The translations under genes and the position numbers were made by a program. The notes beneath the pieces are model-generated. The model worked only from the letters and a program-made list of their open reading frames with translations. It was not told the origin of the DNA and made no database searches. Shown here one piece after another: positions 54,374-63,879 of a DNA stretch of 64,000 bases (the first letter of the stretch is position 1; each line of letters starts with the position of its first letter). Location: contig JAUHQD010000002.1 of NCBI GenBank assembly GCA_030418115.1, forward strand, positions 186,001 through 250,000. The letters are read 5' to 3'. This DNA is from Alteromonadaceae bacterium BrNp21-10 (GTDB lineage Bacteria; Pseudomonadota; Gammaproteobacteria; Enterobacterales; Alteromonadaceae).

Positions 54374-54802
54374 AAAAACTAGCAGCGCAGCACATTATGC
54401 CAATAGTATGCGGAATCCACTACGTTAAGGCAATTTGAATGCCAGTAGGATGCACGTCCCCACAAGTAATGCTAAGTTTATGAATTTTCCTTATCCTGCC
54501 TATATAGGCTTATATTTAAATGCATTTTAAGTACGCAATCACTTACTGACTACTTTATCTACCTAACATTTCTCAATTATTTTTAAGTTACTCATATAGA
54601 AACTGCAGCAATAATGAGCAAATGATCTTAATTGGTGCATCTGTATGCCTTATAACGAACCTAAGTTGCTATTTCATTGTTATGGCTTTAATTTTCATTG
54701 ATACTCAGCCACGCTATAAAATGAAAACTACATAACCCCAGCTCGGGATAAAAAATGTCGATACATTCGCAATTTATCAGAAATTGAGAGGCGATTAACT
54801 CC
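54374..54802. other. Non-coding gap between relA and the BLUF genes
   Basis: About 430 bp with no convincing gene on either strand. It is A+T-rich and must contain the divergent promoters of relA and the first BLUF gene. No operator, terminator or structured RNA was recognised. Confidence 0.5.
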
Positions 54803-55219
54803 ATGATCCAATTAATCTATACCAGCGATTTTTGCACAGCGCTCAAACCAAAGGATTTTAAAGATATTCTACAAACTGCCTTAGCAAAGAATATCAGCCT
54901 TGAAATTACCGGAATGATGGTGGTTATTGACGAACATATTTTTCAAGCTATCGAAGGCCCAGAACATAACGTAGTGTCCTTAATGGATTCCATTAAAACG
55001 GATAGCCGCCATAAAAACGTTCGAATTATTGGTACCATGCCTATTATGGAGCGAGATTTTCCTGACTGGACAATGGGCTTTACTAGTCATTGGCAAGGTA
55101 CCCAGTTAGATGACGTTAAATCAGTGCTTTTACAATTAACCGCCAACAGCACGTTTAATGAACAACATGCCAATAGTCTAAGAATGTTAATGCGCTCATT
55201 ACGGCCAAGCCTAACGTAA
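54803..55219 (+). CDS. BLUF-domain blue-light sensor, first copy
   Basis: A 138-residue FAD-binding photoreceptor. The BLUF core (about 1-95) has the flavin-contacting Tyr in LIYTSDF, the Asn in AKNISLEITGMMVV and the Gln in HIFQAIEGP, followed by a short helical tail. It lacks any fused output domain, so it probably works through a protein partner. AGAGG lies 13 bases before the ATG. A second copy follows 180 bp downstream. Confidence 0.9.
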   Translation: MIQLIYTSDFCTALKPKDFKDILQTALAKNISLEITGMMVVIDEHIFQAIEGPEHNVVSLMDSIKTDSRHKNVRIIGTMPIMERDFPDWTMGFTSHWQGTQLDDVKSVLLQLTANSTFNEQHANSLRMLMRSLRPSLT

Positions 55220-55398
55220 TGAATACTTAGTGAATTTACTTCATCGATAAGCAGAAAAACTAAATTACACCACGAATATCACCACTGTCTGTGCATCCCT
55301 ACAAACATTTGAATTGGAAGACTTTTTAAGTATTATTGAATAACTACTGAGCTACCAATCACCTTATTGAAAGCGAAACAGATAAAAATGGCCAATTC

Positions 55399-55803
55399 AT
55401 GCTCTATTTAACTTATGTTAGTGATTTTGCCCAAGAACTAGAATCGCAAGATTTTAACAATATTCTTGCGGTATCGACAGAACACAATGCAAGACAAAAT
55501 ATTACCGGTTTTCTGGTTGTGGTCGATCAGCATTTTTTTCAGGCATTAGAAGGGCCGGAAGAACATGTTTTGACGCTGCTAGAAGCAATTAAGCGGGATC
55601 CCCGTCATCAGAATCTACGGGTCATTGGTTCTGAAACTATAGTAAAACGTGATTTTCCCGACTGGAGTATGGGCTTTGTGTGCTACTGGAAGAGTCATCT
55701 TTTAGATGATATTCAATCCGTGCTATTACAATACGCCAAGACCGAAGTGTTCAAACCCCATCACGCTCAAGGACTGCGGGTTTTGCTGCAATCTCTAGGG
55801 TGA
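55399..55803 (+). CDS. BLUF-domain blue-light sensor, second copy
   Basis: A 134-residue paralogue of the previous gene, sharing the core pattern LTYVSDF, HNARQNITGFLVV, HFFQALEGPEEHV, RDFPDWSMGF and DDIQSVLLQ. Tyr, Asn and Gln of the flavin hydrogen-bond network are all present. The tandem arrangement indicates duplication; separate spacing (180 bp) allows independent promoters. No ribosome-binding site is obvious. It is convergent with acpS. Confidence 0.9.
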   Translation: MLYLTYVSDFAQELESQDFNNILAVSTEHNARQNITGFLVVVDQHFFQALEGPEEHVLTLLEAIKRDPRHQNLRVIGSETIVKRDFPDWSMGFVCYWKSHLLDDIQSVLLQYAKTEVFKPHHAQGLRVLLQSLG

Positions 55804-55821
55804 TATAGACGATTTTATCGC

Positions 55822-56199
55822 CTACTTCTCGAGTATCACCGTTGCCACCGCATAGTGCTGTTCGTCTGCAAGGCTGACATGGCTACTCGTCACCCCGTTT
55901 TGGGATAATAATTGCTGCAATTGCCCAGAAAAAACCAAAAATGGCTGTCCGGATTCATGATGTTTCACTTCAATGTGCTGAAAGCTTATACCCTTGCCTA
56001 TACCGGTACCTGCAGCTTTTACCGCCGCTTCTTTTACCGCAAAACGTTTAGCTAAAAAACGTTCCCCATAGTTACTGGCACGAAAATCCTCTAGTTCTGT
56101 AGGGGTTAATACACGCTGAGCAAGCCGCTCATTGGTCTGTCCTTGCCCTGCAAAACGCGCTATTTCAACAATATCCGTACCGATACCGACAATTGCCAC
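55822..56199 (-). CDS. acpS: Holo-[acyl-carrier-protein] synthase AcpS
   Basis: Transfers 4'-phosphopantetheine from CoA to acyl carrier protein. The 125 residues carry IVGIGTDIVEIARF with the metal-binding Asp, and FLAKRFAVKEAAVKAAGTGIG with the catalytic Glu/Lys. Directly after pdxJ (2 bp), in the recO-pdxJ-acpS order common in Gammaproteobacteria. Confidence 0.96.
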   Translation of the reverse strand: MAIVGIGTDIVEIARFAGQGQTNERLAQRVLTPTELEDFRASNYGERFLAKRFAVKEAAVKAAGTGIGKGISFQHIEVKHHESGQPFLVFSGQLQQLLSQNGVTSSHVSLADEQHYAVATVILEK

Positions 56200-56201
56200 A
56201 A

Positions 56202-56933
56202 TTAGCCTCTAGCTTCTAACATCAGGCGTTTCATATCCGCCACCGCTTTTTCCAGTCCATCAAAGGCCGCGCGAGCAATAATTGCATGACCGATATTCAA
56301 TTCTTCAAACTCAGCAATGGCGGCAATAGGTTTAACATTATGATAATGCAAACCATGACCGGCATTAACTTTAAGCCCCTGAGCATGGGCATATTCCGCT
56401 GCCGTTTTAATGCGCTGTAATTCGACTTCACGCTCTTTCATATTGACGGCATCCGCATAGGCACCAGTATGGATTTCAATATACTGAGCACCAGCCGTGA
56501 CGGCTGCATTTATTTGGGTGTTATCAGGATCAATAAACAACGACACTAGAATGCCTTCGGCTTGCAAGCGCTGGCAGGCAATACCGATTTTTGAGGTATT
56601 ACCGGCGACATCCAAGCCGCCTTCGGTAGTCAGCTCTTCACGTTTTTCCGGCACTAAGCAACAAAAGTCCGGCTTGATACCAGCGGCAATCACTAACATT
56701 TCTTCGGTAACCGCCATCTCTAAATTTAAACGAGTGTTAATAGTTTGACGTAATAATTTCACATCGCGATCATTGATATGTCGACGGTCTTCACGCAAAT
56801 GTACGGTAATGCCATCGGCTCCAGCACGTTCGGCAATATCGGCAGCATGTACAGGATCGGGGTAGGATGTGCCTCTGGCATTTCGCAAGGTCGCGATATG
56901 GTCAATATTCACGCCTAGAAATAAATCACTCAT
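56202..56933 (-). CDS. pdxJ: Pyridoxine 5'-phosphate synthase PdxJ
   Basis: Condenses 1-deoxyxylulose 5-phosphate with 3-amino-2-oxopropyl phosphate to give pyridoxine phosphate. The 243-residue TIM barrel begins [26 protein letters not shown] and has [26 protein letters not shown] and [14 protein letters not shown], all diagnostic. Its ATG overlaps the recO stop (ATGA). Confidence 0.97.
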   Translation of the reverse strand: MSDLFLGVNIDHIATLRNARGTSYPDPVHAADIAERAGADGITVHLREDRRHINDRDVKLLRQTINTRLNLEMAVTEEMLVIAAGIKPDFCCLVPEKREELTTEGGLDVAGNTSKIGIACQRLQAEGILVSLFIDPDNTQINAAVTAGAQYIEIHTGAYADAVNMKEREVELQRIKTAAEYAHAQGLKVNAGHGLHYHNVKPIAAIAEFEELNIGHAIIARAAFDGLEKAVADMKRLMLEARG

Positions 56934-57637
56934 AAATTAACTCCTTGAATAAATAATTCGCGACTTTTTAACGGTTTACGCCCGAGTAACGGCTGTAACA
57001 CTAATCGACTAATTTTTTTGGCGCTAGCTAACACCGCTGTAGACCAATCTTCTTTGGCGATGGCCAGTAAGTGAGCGCCAACAAAACAATTTTTATGTTG
57101 GCTGATGCCAGCCATGCGTACAAAACCTTGATCGTCCTGCCATTGATAAAAAGACTGCGGATCAATGTTCTCACCATGAGCCATATCCTGCTCAAAAGAC
57201 AAACCATAGCCCAGTTCAATCAATAACGAAAATTCAAATAAACGTAAAATTGGCTCAATGGCTTGCTGTTGGGACAACTGTTGCAAACCATGATGATAAT
57301 CACTAAACACTTGTTCCATGGCACAATCTACCTGTAACAAGCGATTCAACAATTCGTTGAGATACAATCCTGAAAACAACGCTTTATCTTGTAAATGAAG
57401 TGCCGCACCATTGGCTTCACAATCCTGCAAATTTTTTAGTTCATGACGGCCCTGTAGCCGCAAAGTTAGTGGTTGAAAGGGCTGTAACAAGCTTTTGAGA
57501 TTATGTTTACTGCTGCGCACGCCCTTGGCAATAAAACTCACTTTACCCATTTCAGCACTGAAGGCATCAACCAAATAGCTGGTTTCACGGTATTCGCGTT
57601 TATGCAAAATATAAGCAGAAAGTTCGATAGGTTGCAT
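56930..57637 (-). CDS. recO: DNA repair protein RecO
   Basis: Loads RecA at gaps with RecR. The 235-residue protein has the N-terminal OB fold ([44 protein letters not shown]) and the helical C-terminal domain ([18 protein letters not shown]). The Cys zinc site of some RecO proteins is not evident. It is coupled to pdxJ; era and rnc, usual upstream genes, are absent. Confidence 0.95.
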   Translation of the reverse strand: MQPIELSAYILHKREYRETSYLVDAFSAEMGKVSFIAKGVRSSKHNLKSLLQPFQPLTLRLQGRHELKNLQDCEANGAALHLQDKALFSGLYLNELLNRLLQVDCAMEQVFSDYHHGLQQLSQQQAIEPILRLFEFSLLIELGYGLSFEQDMAHGENIDPQSFYQWQDDQGFVRMAGISQHKNCFVGAHLLAIAKEDWSTAVLASAKKISRLVLQPLLGRKPLKSRELFIQGVNL

Positions 57638-57658
57638 GGAGCCGACTAGGTTTGTTAA

Positions 57659-57940
57659 TTAACTACGTTTAATTCGAACCACTTTCATAGTTTCAAATTC
57701 CATCCCTGCAATGACTTCCGACTGCGGATAGTAAGTCAGATTAACGCTAGCGCCCTCTAATGGCTGATAACGTTTTTTGCGTTTGAATTTAAACGGGACT
57801 TCACAATCTTCAATCATTATCGTATTAATAAACCAGTCGTCTTTATCCCGCTGCACGTGCGAAGTTACTTTAACGCCTTCGCTATGAATGAGATTGTCAT
57901 GCTTTTTAACGAGCTTTTTCGCGCCGGATGCGGATGCCAT
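57659..57940 (-). CDS. Conserved-type hypothetical protein
   Basis: A small basic soluble protein of 93 residues with beta-strand character (VKVTSHVQRDKDDWFINTIMIED, VNLTYYPQSEVIAGMEFETMKVVRIKRS) and many Lys/Arg. No family recognised. The ATG at 57940 is used; a TTG three codons earlier is possible. It precedes recO by 21 bp and may share its operon. Confidence 0.65.
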   Translation of the reverse strand: MASASGAKKLVKKHDNLIHSEGVKVTSHVQRDKDDWFINTIMIEDCEVPFKFKRKKRYQPLEGASVNLTYYPQSEVIAGMEFETMKVVRIKRS

Positions 57941-58076
57941 AGAAACCAATAATGTTACAGTTAAGTACGTCTGCCTATAATAACAAATTCCCTTTGCTAG
58001 TAGGGCAATTTATTTTAATTTACCAATGTTATATTCTTGAAGCCGATTGCCACACCCCATTTAGCGAAAGAAAACA

Positions 58077-58514
58077 GTGAACATCAAACTAGCAAAAGAT
58101 GATCAACAACGTACCGCCTGCTTTGATCTGATACACGAGTTACGCCCCCATTTAACATTGGAGTCATTTTTAAATACAGTGCATCGCATGGAAGTGGAGC
58201 ATCAATATAATCTAGCGTATCTATCCGATAACGGCGTAAAAGCGGTCGCTGGTTTTAGAATGGGGGAATGGTTGCACCGTGGACGTTATCTTGAGATTGA
58301 AGAACTGATCACCTGCGACAAACAACGCTCTAAAGGCTATGGCGGTAAACTATTTGATTGGCTAAATCAATATGCGGCAGAGCATGACTGTAGGCAAGTA
58401 CGCTTAGTGTCCGGTGTAAGCCGTGAAGATGCTCATCGTTTTTATCTTAAGAAAGGCATGACGTTCGAAGCCAAATATTTCTCTATGAATACTCGCAACA
58501 AACAAATCGACTAA
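58077..58514 (+). CDS. GNAT-family N-acetyltransferase
   Basis: A 145-residue acetyl-CoA-dependent acetyltransferase. Motif A EELITCDKQRSKGYGGKLFDWL gives the pyrophosphate loop (Q/RxxGxG), and HRFYLKKGMTFEAKYF is the usual late strand-helix. GTG start at 58077, with purine-rich GAAAGAAA before it. Single gene; acceptor substrate unknown. Confidence 0.88.
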   Translation: MNIKLAKDDQQRTACFDLIHELRPHLTLESFLNTVHRMEVEHQYNLAYLSDNGVKAVAGFRMGEWLHRGRYLEIEELITCDKQRSKGYGGKLFDWLNQYAAEHDCRQVRLVSGVSREDAHRFYLKKGMTFEAKYFSMNTRNKQID

Positions 58515-58577
58515 TCGTACTTAACGGCCTTCACACTATTGTGGCGCTTGCTATCCTAAGTTAAACAAGCATAAAGG

Positions 58578-58895
58578 TTAATCAACTGCCTCACGCAGGG
58601 TTTGGCATTGCCAGCATAATTGAAAACTTGCTTCGTTACCTTCATCGCATTGCTGACAAACCCAGTCCTCAAGTTCATTGACCTCTGTTTGCAAGGCCGC
58701 CACTTCTTTCTTAGCTCGGGTTAACCATTCTTCATCATATAACCAAATTTCGGGATAGCAATCCTGAGGGGCTAATTCGCCCATGGCACCGGCAGCGAAT
58801 TCATTCTTGATAAAACAAGGAATACCAATAGCATCTAATTGATCCTTAAGCTGACTCATTAAAAAACGGTTATCACTACTAAATAACTTAATCAC
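58578..58895 (-). CDS. DUF2007-type putative signal-transducing protein with zinc ribbon
   Basis: A 105-residue protein. The N-terminal part (KLFSSDNRFLMSQLKDQLDAIGIPCFIKNE) fits the DUF2007 ferredoxin-like fold, and CYPEIWLYDEEWLTRAKKEV follows. The C-terminus has CQQC and CWQC pairs forming a probable zinc ribbon. Function unknown. Encoded upstream of pilU on the same strand (52 bp). Confidence 0.8.
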   Translation of the reverse strand: MIKLFSSDNRFLMSQLKDQLDAIGIPCFIKNEFAAGAMGELAPQDCYPEIWLYDEEWLTRAKKEVAALQTEVNELEDWVCQQCDEGNEASFQLCWQCQTLREAVD

Positions 58896-58947
58896 ATTTT
58901 GCGCCTTTGCTGCTTATCAGTACCCCATATGTCCAAAGATATGGGAT

Positions 58948-60060
58948 TTAATCCATATCAATAGACACTCCACTAAGGGATCCCAAACCACTGCCTTCTT
59001 CGGTATCCAATTTAATCATTAAGCGTAAATCATTAGGCGAATCAGCATGGTGTATCGCATCGTCAAGTTTAACCCGACCTTGTTTATACAAATCATACAA
59101 TGCCATATCAAAGGTCTGCATGCCCTGCTCTTTGCCTTTTTGCATGGCTTCTTTAATGGCGCCGATTTCATTACGTTGGATCAAGTCCCGTACAAAAGGC
59201 GAATTAAGCAAAACTTCAATAGCCGCGACTCGGCCTTTACCATCCACTGTGGGTACTAACTGCTGGGCAATAATGGCGCGCATATTCAAACTCAGATCGA
59301 AACGTAATTTACTGTGCTGTTCCGGTGGGGCTAAATGCATGATGCGTTCAATGGCCTGATTAGCATTGTTAGCGTGCAAGGTAGCCACACACAAATGACC
59401 GGTATCAGCGAAAGACATGGCGTATTCCATGGTTTCCATGGAACGAATTTCACCGATAAGAATAACGTCAGGTGCCTGTCGTAATGAGCTTTTCAGGGCA
59501 TCATCGAAAGAGTGGGTATCAATCCCAACTTCACGCTGAGTAACCACACAATTAGCATGTTCATGGACAAATTCGATAGGGTCTTCAATTGTAAGAATGT
59601 GCCCACGGGAGTTTTGATTTCGATGGCCGATTAATGCCGCCAATGAAGTAGATTTACCGGTACCGGTCGCACCAACAAATAACACCAATCCCCGTTTGGC
59701 CATAATGATATCTTTCAATATCGGCGGTAAGCCCAAGGCATCGGCCTGTGGAATTTGCGTAACAATACGGCGGATAACCATTCCCGGTAAATCTCGCTGC
59801 CAAAAAGCACTAACCCGAAAACGACCAATACCTTCACGGGCAATAGCAAAGTTACACTCTTTACTGTCGGCAAATTCCTGCTGCTGCTTTTCGCTCATGG
59901 CGCTGTCACACAATGCCTGCGCTTGTTCCGCAGAGAGATTCTGCTGGGTCATAGGGGTCATTTGCCCATTGACCTTAGCGCTCACAGGAAAACCAACCGT
60001 GATAAATAAGTCCGACGCATCGGTGGCGGCCATTTGTTGTAAAAACGGGGCGAGATCCAT
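58948..60060 (-). CDS. pilU: Type IV pilus retraction ATPase PilU
   Basis: PilT-dependent accessory retraction motor of type IV pili, a cytoplasmic hexamer. The 370 residues show ASDLFITVGFPVSAKVNG, Walker A GATGTGKSTS, the Asp box (LTIEDPIEFVHEH), Walker B (PDVILIGEIRS) and the His box (TGHLCVATLHANNANQAIERI). The C-terminal tail DTEEGSGLGSLSGVSIDMD is typical of PilU. It follows pilT by 64 bp across a hairpin. Confidence 0.95.
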   Translation of the reverse strand: MDLAPFLQQMAATDASDLFITVGFPVSAKVNGQMTPMTQQNLSAEQAQALCDSAMSEKQQQEFADSKECNFAIAREGIGRFRVSAFWQRDLPGMVIRRIVTQIPQADALGLPPILKDIIMAKRGLVLFVGATGTGKSTSLAALIGHRNQNSRGHILTIEDPIEFVHEHANCVVTQREVGIDTHSFDDALKSSLRQAPDVILIGEIRSMETMEYAMSFADTGHLCVATLHANNANQAIERIMHLAPPEQHSKLRFDLSLNMRAIIAQQLVPTVDGKGRVAAIEVLLNSPFVRDLIQRNEIGAIKEAMQKGKEQGMQTFDMALYDLYKQGRVKLDDAIHHADSPNDLRLMIKLDTEEGSGLGSLSGVSIDMD

Positions 60061-60092
60061 AAATTTTGTCCTAGTACATTTTTGTTATGTCA

Positions 60093-60110
60093 CCCCAACC
60101 AGAGTTGGGG
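60093..60110 (-). repeat. GTAG-headed hairpin between pilT and pilU
   Basis: CCCCAAC-CAGA-GTTGGGG forms a perfect 7-bp stem; on the minus strand it is preceded by GTAG. It may attenuate pilU relative to pilT or be a REP-like repeat. No T-run follows on either side. Confidence 0.5.
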
Positions 60111-60124
60111 CTACGTCGCCAAAC

Positions 60125-61162
60125 TTACATGTTCGGCTTTTTGTCTATCGATTTTGCGGCGGCATCTTGGGCGGTAATTAAACCTTGGCCAACCAAACGC
60201 TGTAAACACTGATCCATCGTTTGCATGCCATGGGCCTGCCCGGTTTGGATCACAGAATACATTTGCGGCACTTTGTCTTCACGGATGAGATTTCGAATAG
60301 CAGGAATACCCACCATAATTTCGTGGGCAGCAATCCGGCCACCACCGACTTTTTTCAGTAAGGTTTGTGAAATAACTGCCCGTAGTGATTCCGATAACAT
60401 CGAACGCACCATGGATTTTTCTTCCGCGGGGAATACATCAATAATCCGGTCAATGGTTTTAGGTGCCGAGTTAGTATGTAAGGTACCGAACACTAAGTGA
60501 CCGGTTTCTGCCGCTGAAATTGCCAAGCGTATAGTTTCTAAATCTCGTAGTTCCCCAACCAGAATAACATCCGGGTCTTCCCGTAATGCAGAGCGCAATG
60601 CATTATTAAAGCTATGGGTGTCGCGGTGCACTTCACGCTGATTGACGACACACAACTTATTGTCGTGCACGAATTCAATAGGGTCTTCAATGGTCAGGAT
60701 ATGTTCACGCTTGTGGGTATTAATATGGTCAACCATCGCCGCCAACGTGGTACTTTTACCCGAACCAGTAGCACCGGTAACCAATACGATACCGGTTGGC
60801 TGATTGATAATTTGTTTAAAAATTTGCGGCGCACCGAGATCATCTAAGCTTAAAATTTTACTGGGGATGGTCCGTAATACCGCTGCGGCACCACGGTTTT
60901 GCACAAAGGCATTCACCCTAAAGCGGGACAAGTCTTTTACTTCAAAGGAAAAATCGGTTTCTAAATTTTCTTCGTATTCTTTACGTTGCTGATCGTTCAT
61001 GATTTCATAAATCAACTCATGAACATCCTTATGCTCGAGCGGATCGATATTCAGACGGCGCATCTCGCCGTCTACTCGAATGATCGGCGGCAAGCCTGCT
61101 GACAAGTGCAAATCTGAGGCGTTATTTTTGACACTAAAGGCTAAAAGTTCGGTAATATCCAT
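60125..61162 (-). CDS. pilT: Type IV pilus retraction ATPase PilT
   Basis: Main retraction motor of type IV pili. The 345-residue protein has ASDLHLSAGLPPIIRVDG, Walker A GATGSGKSTT, Asp box (LTIEDPIEFVHDN), Walker B (PDVILVGELRD), His box (TGHLVFGTLHTNSAPKTIDRI) and the helical AIRNLIREDK motif needed for retraction. ATG at 61162 follows GGGAG by five bases. It is divergent from yggS, the standard arrangement in this group. Confidence 0.97.
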   Translation of the reverse strand: MDITELLAFSVKNNASDLHLSAGLPPIIRVDGEMRRLNIDPLEHKDVHELIYEIMNDQQRKEYEENLETDFSFEVKDLSRFRVNAFVQNRGAAAVLRTIPSKILSLDDLGAPQIFKQIINQPTGIVLVTGATGSGKSTTLAAMVDHINTHKREHILTIEDPIEFVHDNKLCVVNQREVHRDTHSFNNALRSALREDPDVILVGELRDLETIRLAISAAETGHLVFGTLHTNSAPKTIDRIIDVFPAEEKSMVRSMLSESLRAVISQTLLKKVGGGRIAAHEIMVGIPAIRNLIREDKVPQMYSVIQTGQAHGMQTMDQCLQRLVGQGLITAQDAAAKSIDKKPNM

Positions 61163-61218
61163 GACCACTCCCTTTGGGATTATTATTAATTAGTTGCTTA
61201 TCAAACCGCAGTTGGATA

Positions 61219-61890
61219 ATGAAAACAATAGCAGAACGATTTGAATCCGTATATCAAGCCATACGTGCCCATGCTGACCAATCCGTAATTGAGTTATTGG
61301 CAGTCAGCAAACGTCATCCCGCAGAAGCGGTACGGCAGGCCTATGCGCTGGGTCAGCGTCATTTTGGCGAGAATTATGCTCAGGAAGGTGTGCAAAAAAT
61401 TATCGACCTTGCTGACCTAAAAGACACCCAATGGCATTTTATTGGCCCGTTACAATCCAATAAAACCCGGCAGATTGCCGAACATTTTGATTGGGTGCAA
61501 AGTGTCGACAGAGAAAAAATTGCCCAACGCTTAAACCAGCAACGGCCTGCACAACTGCCACCTTTGAATATTTGCTTACAGGTTAACATCAGCCAAGAAG
61601 CTCAAAAATCGGGCGCCGATGAACAACAATTGTTGGCCTTAGCGGCAACCGTCAATGCATTACCGCAATTAACTCTGCGAGGTTTGATGTGCATAGGTTC
61701 AGCTACCAACGATGTGGTGGTTAAACAACAAGAATTTACTGCAATGCAGCAACTTTTAGTTAAATTGCAACAACGCTTTGATACAGTAGACACTTTATCC
61801 ATGGGCATGTCCGGTGATTGGCAGCAAGCAGTCACCGCTGGCGCGACAATGATCCGCCTTGGCACCGCCCTTTTTGGCAACAGAGAATAG
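61219..61890 (+). CDS. yggS: PLP homeostasis protein YggS/PLPBP
   Basis: A PLP-binding TIM-barrel protein that controls vitamin B6 pools rather than catalysing a known reaction. The 223 residues contain IELLAVSKRHPAEAV, whose Lys binds PLP, GENYAQE, WHFIGPLQSNKTR, LQVNISQEAQKSG and LSMGMSGDWQQAV. ATG at 61219 gives the family N-terminus; an upstream frame opening at 61174 is not supported. First gene of yggS-proC-yggT-DUF4426. Confidence 0.95.
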   Translation: MKTIAERFESVYQAIRAHADQSVIELLAVSKRHPAEAVRQAYALGQRHFGENYAQEGVQKIIDLADLKDTQWHFIGPLQSNKTRQIAEHFDWVQSVDREKIAQRLNQQRPAQLPPLNICLQVNISQEAQKSGADEQQLLALAATVNALPQLTLRGLMCIGSATNDVVVKQQEFTAMQQLLVKLQQRFDTVDTLSMGMSGDWQQAVTAGATMIRLGTALFGNRE

Positions 61891-61931
61891 AATTAAGTAC
61901 GTTTGGCTTGGCCATACGGAAACAACTGTTC

Positions 61932-61950
61932 ACGTCGGTGACACCGGCGT
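61932..61950. repeat. Hairpin between yggS and proC
   Basis: ACGTCGGT-GAC-ACCGGCGT forms an 8-bp stem with one G-U pair. No T-run follows, so it is an mRNA hairpin of uncertain role. Confidence 0.35.
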
Positions 61951-61973
61951 CTTAAACAAAACATAGGTTACTA

Positions 61974-62792
61974 ATGCAACACAGACGTATCGCCTTTATT
62001 GGCGCAGGTAATATGAGCCGCAGTATTATTTCCGGCATGGTCGCTAGCGGCTATCCGGCGGATCTGATTACCGCCAGTAATCCATCTACCCCAAAACTCG
62101 ACGCCCTCAAAGCCGATTTTGGCATTCAAACCACCACAGATAATTTACAAGCCGTCGCTCAGTCCGACGTGATTGTGTTATCGGTAAAACCACAAATGAT
62201 GGAAGGCGTCTGCGCCGCATTACAGCAAGCACAATTAGGCGAAAAATTATTTGTATCGATTGCTGCAGGCATCACCGTTAGCCGTCTGCAACAAATGTTG
62301 GGTAGCGACTATAAGTTAGTACGTACCATGCCCAACACCCCAAGCGCACTAGGTAAAGGCATGACAGGTTTATATGCCGATGAACAAGTACTGGAAGTAG
62401 ATCGCCAATTTGCAGGTGACTTGTTATCCCAAGTGGGCGAAATTGCCTGGGTTGAACAAGAATCCATGATCGATGCGGTAATCGCAGCGGCGGGCTCTAG
62501 TCCGGCGTACTTTTTCTTGTTCTTAGAATCCATGCAAAATGAAGCAGAAAACATGGGCTTTGATAAAGCTACCGCTCGCTTACTAGTACAACAAGCCATG
62601 CTCGGCAGTGCGGAAATGGTTTGTCACAATCCACAACTTGAATTAAGTGAGTTAAGAGCCCAAGTTACCTCCAAAGGTGGCACCACGGCCCAAGCCATCG
62701 CTTCGTTTCAGGATAGTGGTTTACCGGCCATAGTTAGTAAGGCGATGCAGGCAGCGGTAACGCGAGCGCAAGAAATGGCAAAACAAATTTAG
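61974..62792 (+). CDS. proC: Pyrroline-5-carboxylate reductase ProC
   Basis: Last step of proline synthesis, NAD(P)H-dependent. The 272-residue protein has the Rossmann loop IAFIGAGNMSRSIISGM, VIVLSVKPQMM, LVRTMPNTPSALGKGMTGL, and the C-terminal helical domain with SSPAYFFLFLESM and VTSKGGTTAQAI, all diagnostic. It follows yggS by 83 bp. Confidence 0.97.
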   Translation: MQHRRIAFIGAGNMSRSIISGMVASGYPADLITASNPSTPKLDALKADFGIQTTTDNLQAVAQSDVIVLSVKPQMMEGVCAALQQAQLGEKLFVSIAAGITVSRLQQMLGSDYKLVRTMPNTPSALGKGMTGLYADEQVLEVDRQFAGDLLSQVGEIAWVEQESMIDAVIAAAGSSPAYFFLFLESMQNEAENMGFDKATARLLVQQAMLGSAEMVCHNPQLELSELRAQVTSKGGTTAQAIASFQDSGLPAIVSKAMQAAVTRAQEMAKQI

Positions 62793-62800
62793 GATACCTT

Positions 62801-63349
62801 ATGAAATCTCCGTATGTATTGATCGATATAATTTTTAACCTTTATTTGATGATTGTCATATTACGAATCTGGTTACAATTGGCTCGCGCTGACTTTTACA
62901 ATCCTTTCAGTCAGTTCGTAATCAAAGCAACTCATCCAATTGTTGGCCCACTACGTCGAGTATTACCTTCGTTTGGTAGTGTAGATAGCGCTTCCTTGGT
63001 ATTGGCATTAATAGTTGCGGCAACAAAAATTATTTTAATTGGCCTTTTAGGTGGTGGAACTAGTATTAACCCCCTCAGTGTTTTGATTAGTTCAGTATTT
63101 GTGGTGCTGATCGAATCTATGTCTTTAATTTTTTATATTCTTATTATTCGTGCCATTATGAGCTGGATCAGTCAAGGCTATAACCCATTTGAAGCATTAT
63201 TACAGCAACTAACTGAGCCGCTACTTGCGCCCATTCGTCGAGTTATTCCGCCAATTGGCGGATTGGATTTATCCATACTAGTCGCAATTGTCGCGCTACA
63301 ATTTCTACCCATCTTAGTGGGGGATATTTTTGGCATATTTATGCGGTAA
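62801..63349 (+). CDS. yggT: YggT-family membrane protein
   Basis: A 182-residue inner-membrane protein with two YGGT repeats: YLMIVILRIWLQLARADFYNPFSQFVIKATHPIVGPLRRVLPSF-type and LIIRAIMSWISQGYNPFEALLQQLTEPLLAPIRRVIPPIGGLD-type sequences. Each repeat has a membrane hairpin. Implicated in osmotic stress and cell division in related bacteria; function not settled. It starts 8 bp after proC. Confidence 0.93.
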   Translation: MKSPYVLIDIIFNLYLMIVILRIWLQLARADFYNPFSQFVIKATHPIVGPLRRVLPSFGSVDSASLVLALIVAATKIILIGLLGGGTSINPLSVLISSVFVVLIESMSLIFYILIIRAIMSWISQGYNPFEALLQQLTEPLLAPIRRVIPPIGGLDLSILVAIVALQFLPILVGDIFGIFMR

Positions 63350-63364
63350 TGGAGAGGTAATAGA

Positions 63365-63817
63365 ATGATGTTAAGACAATTTAATGCAATTGTAGTGTCC
63401 CTTTGGTTATTGGCTGTTCTTAGTGCTCTAATTACACCTGTCGCCTTAGCAGAGCAGAAAGTCACCTTAGGCGACTGGGACGTGCATTACATTGTACTAC
63501 CTAGCACCTTTTTAACGCCGGATGTGGCCAAAGCCTACGGATTACAGCGTAGCCGCTATCAATCACTGATTAACATTTCAGTGCTCGACAGCAAAAGCCA
63601 ACTGGCACAATCGGTAGTAGTGAGTGGCACTGCCAAAAATTTACTGGGTAATGTGCGTAAGCTAGAATTTCAGGAAGTTAAAGAGCAGCAATCTATTTAT
63701 TACCTAGCGCAACTACCCCTTGATGGTGAGGAGCTGTGGCGTTTTGAGATTACCGTTCGCCACGGCGACACCAGTGAAACATTAAAATTTAAGCAAAAAC
63801 TCTATATTGAGGAATAA
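63365..63817 (+). CDS. DUF4426-family exported protein
   Basis: A 150-residue periplasmic protein with a signal peptide (IVVSLWLLAVLSALITPVALA) and a beta-rich mature part (KVTLGDWDVHYIVLPSTFLTPDVAKAYGLQRSRYQSLINISVL-type sequence). The DUF4426 family regularly follows yggT in this bacterial group. AGAGG lies seven bases before the first of two adjacent ATG codons. Function unknown. Confidence 0.88.
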   Translation: MMLRQFNAIVVSLWLLAVLSALITPVALAEQKVTLGDWDVHYIVLPSTFLTPDVAKAYGLQRSRYQSLINISVLDSKSQLAQSVVVSGTAKNLLGNVRKLEFQEVKEQQSIYYLAQLPLDGEELWRFEITVRHGDTSETLKFKQKLYIEE

Positions 63818-63879
63818 CTGTTTTTAAGATGTAGGCAGTTAGGCCAGCTTTCCTTAACCGGGATAACAGGAGCAACATT

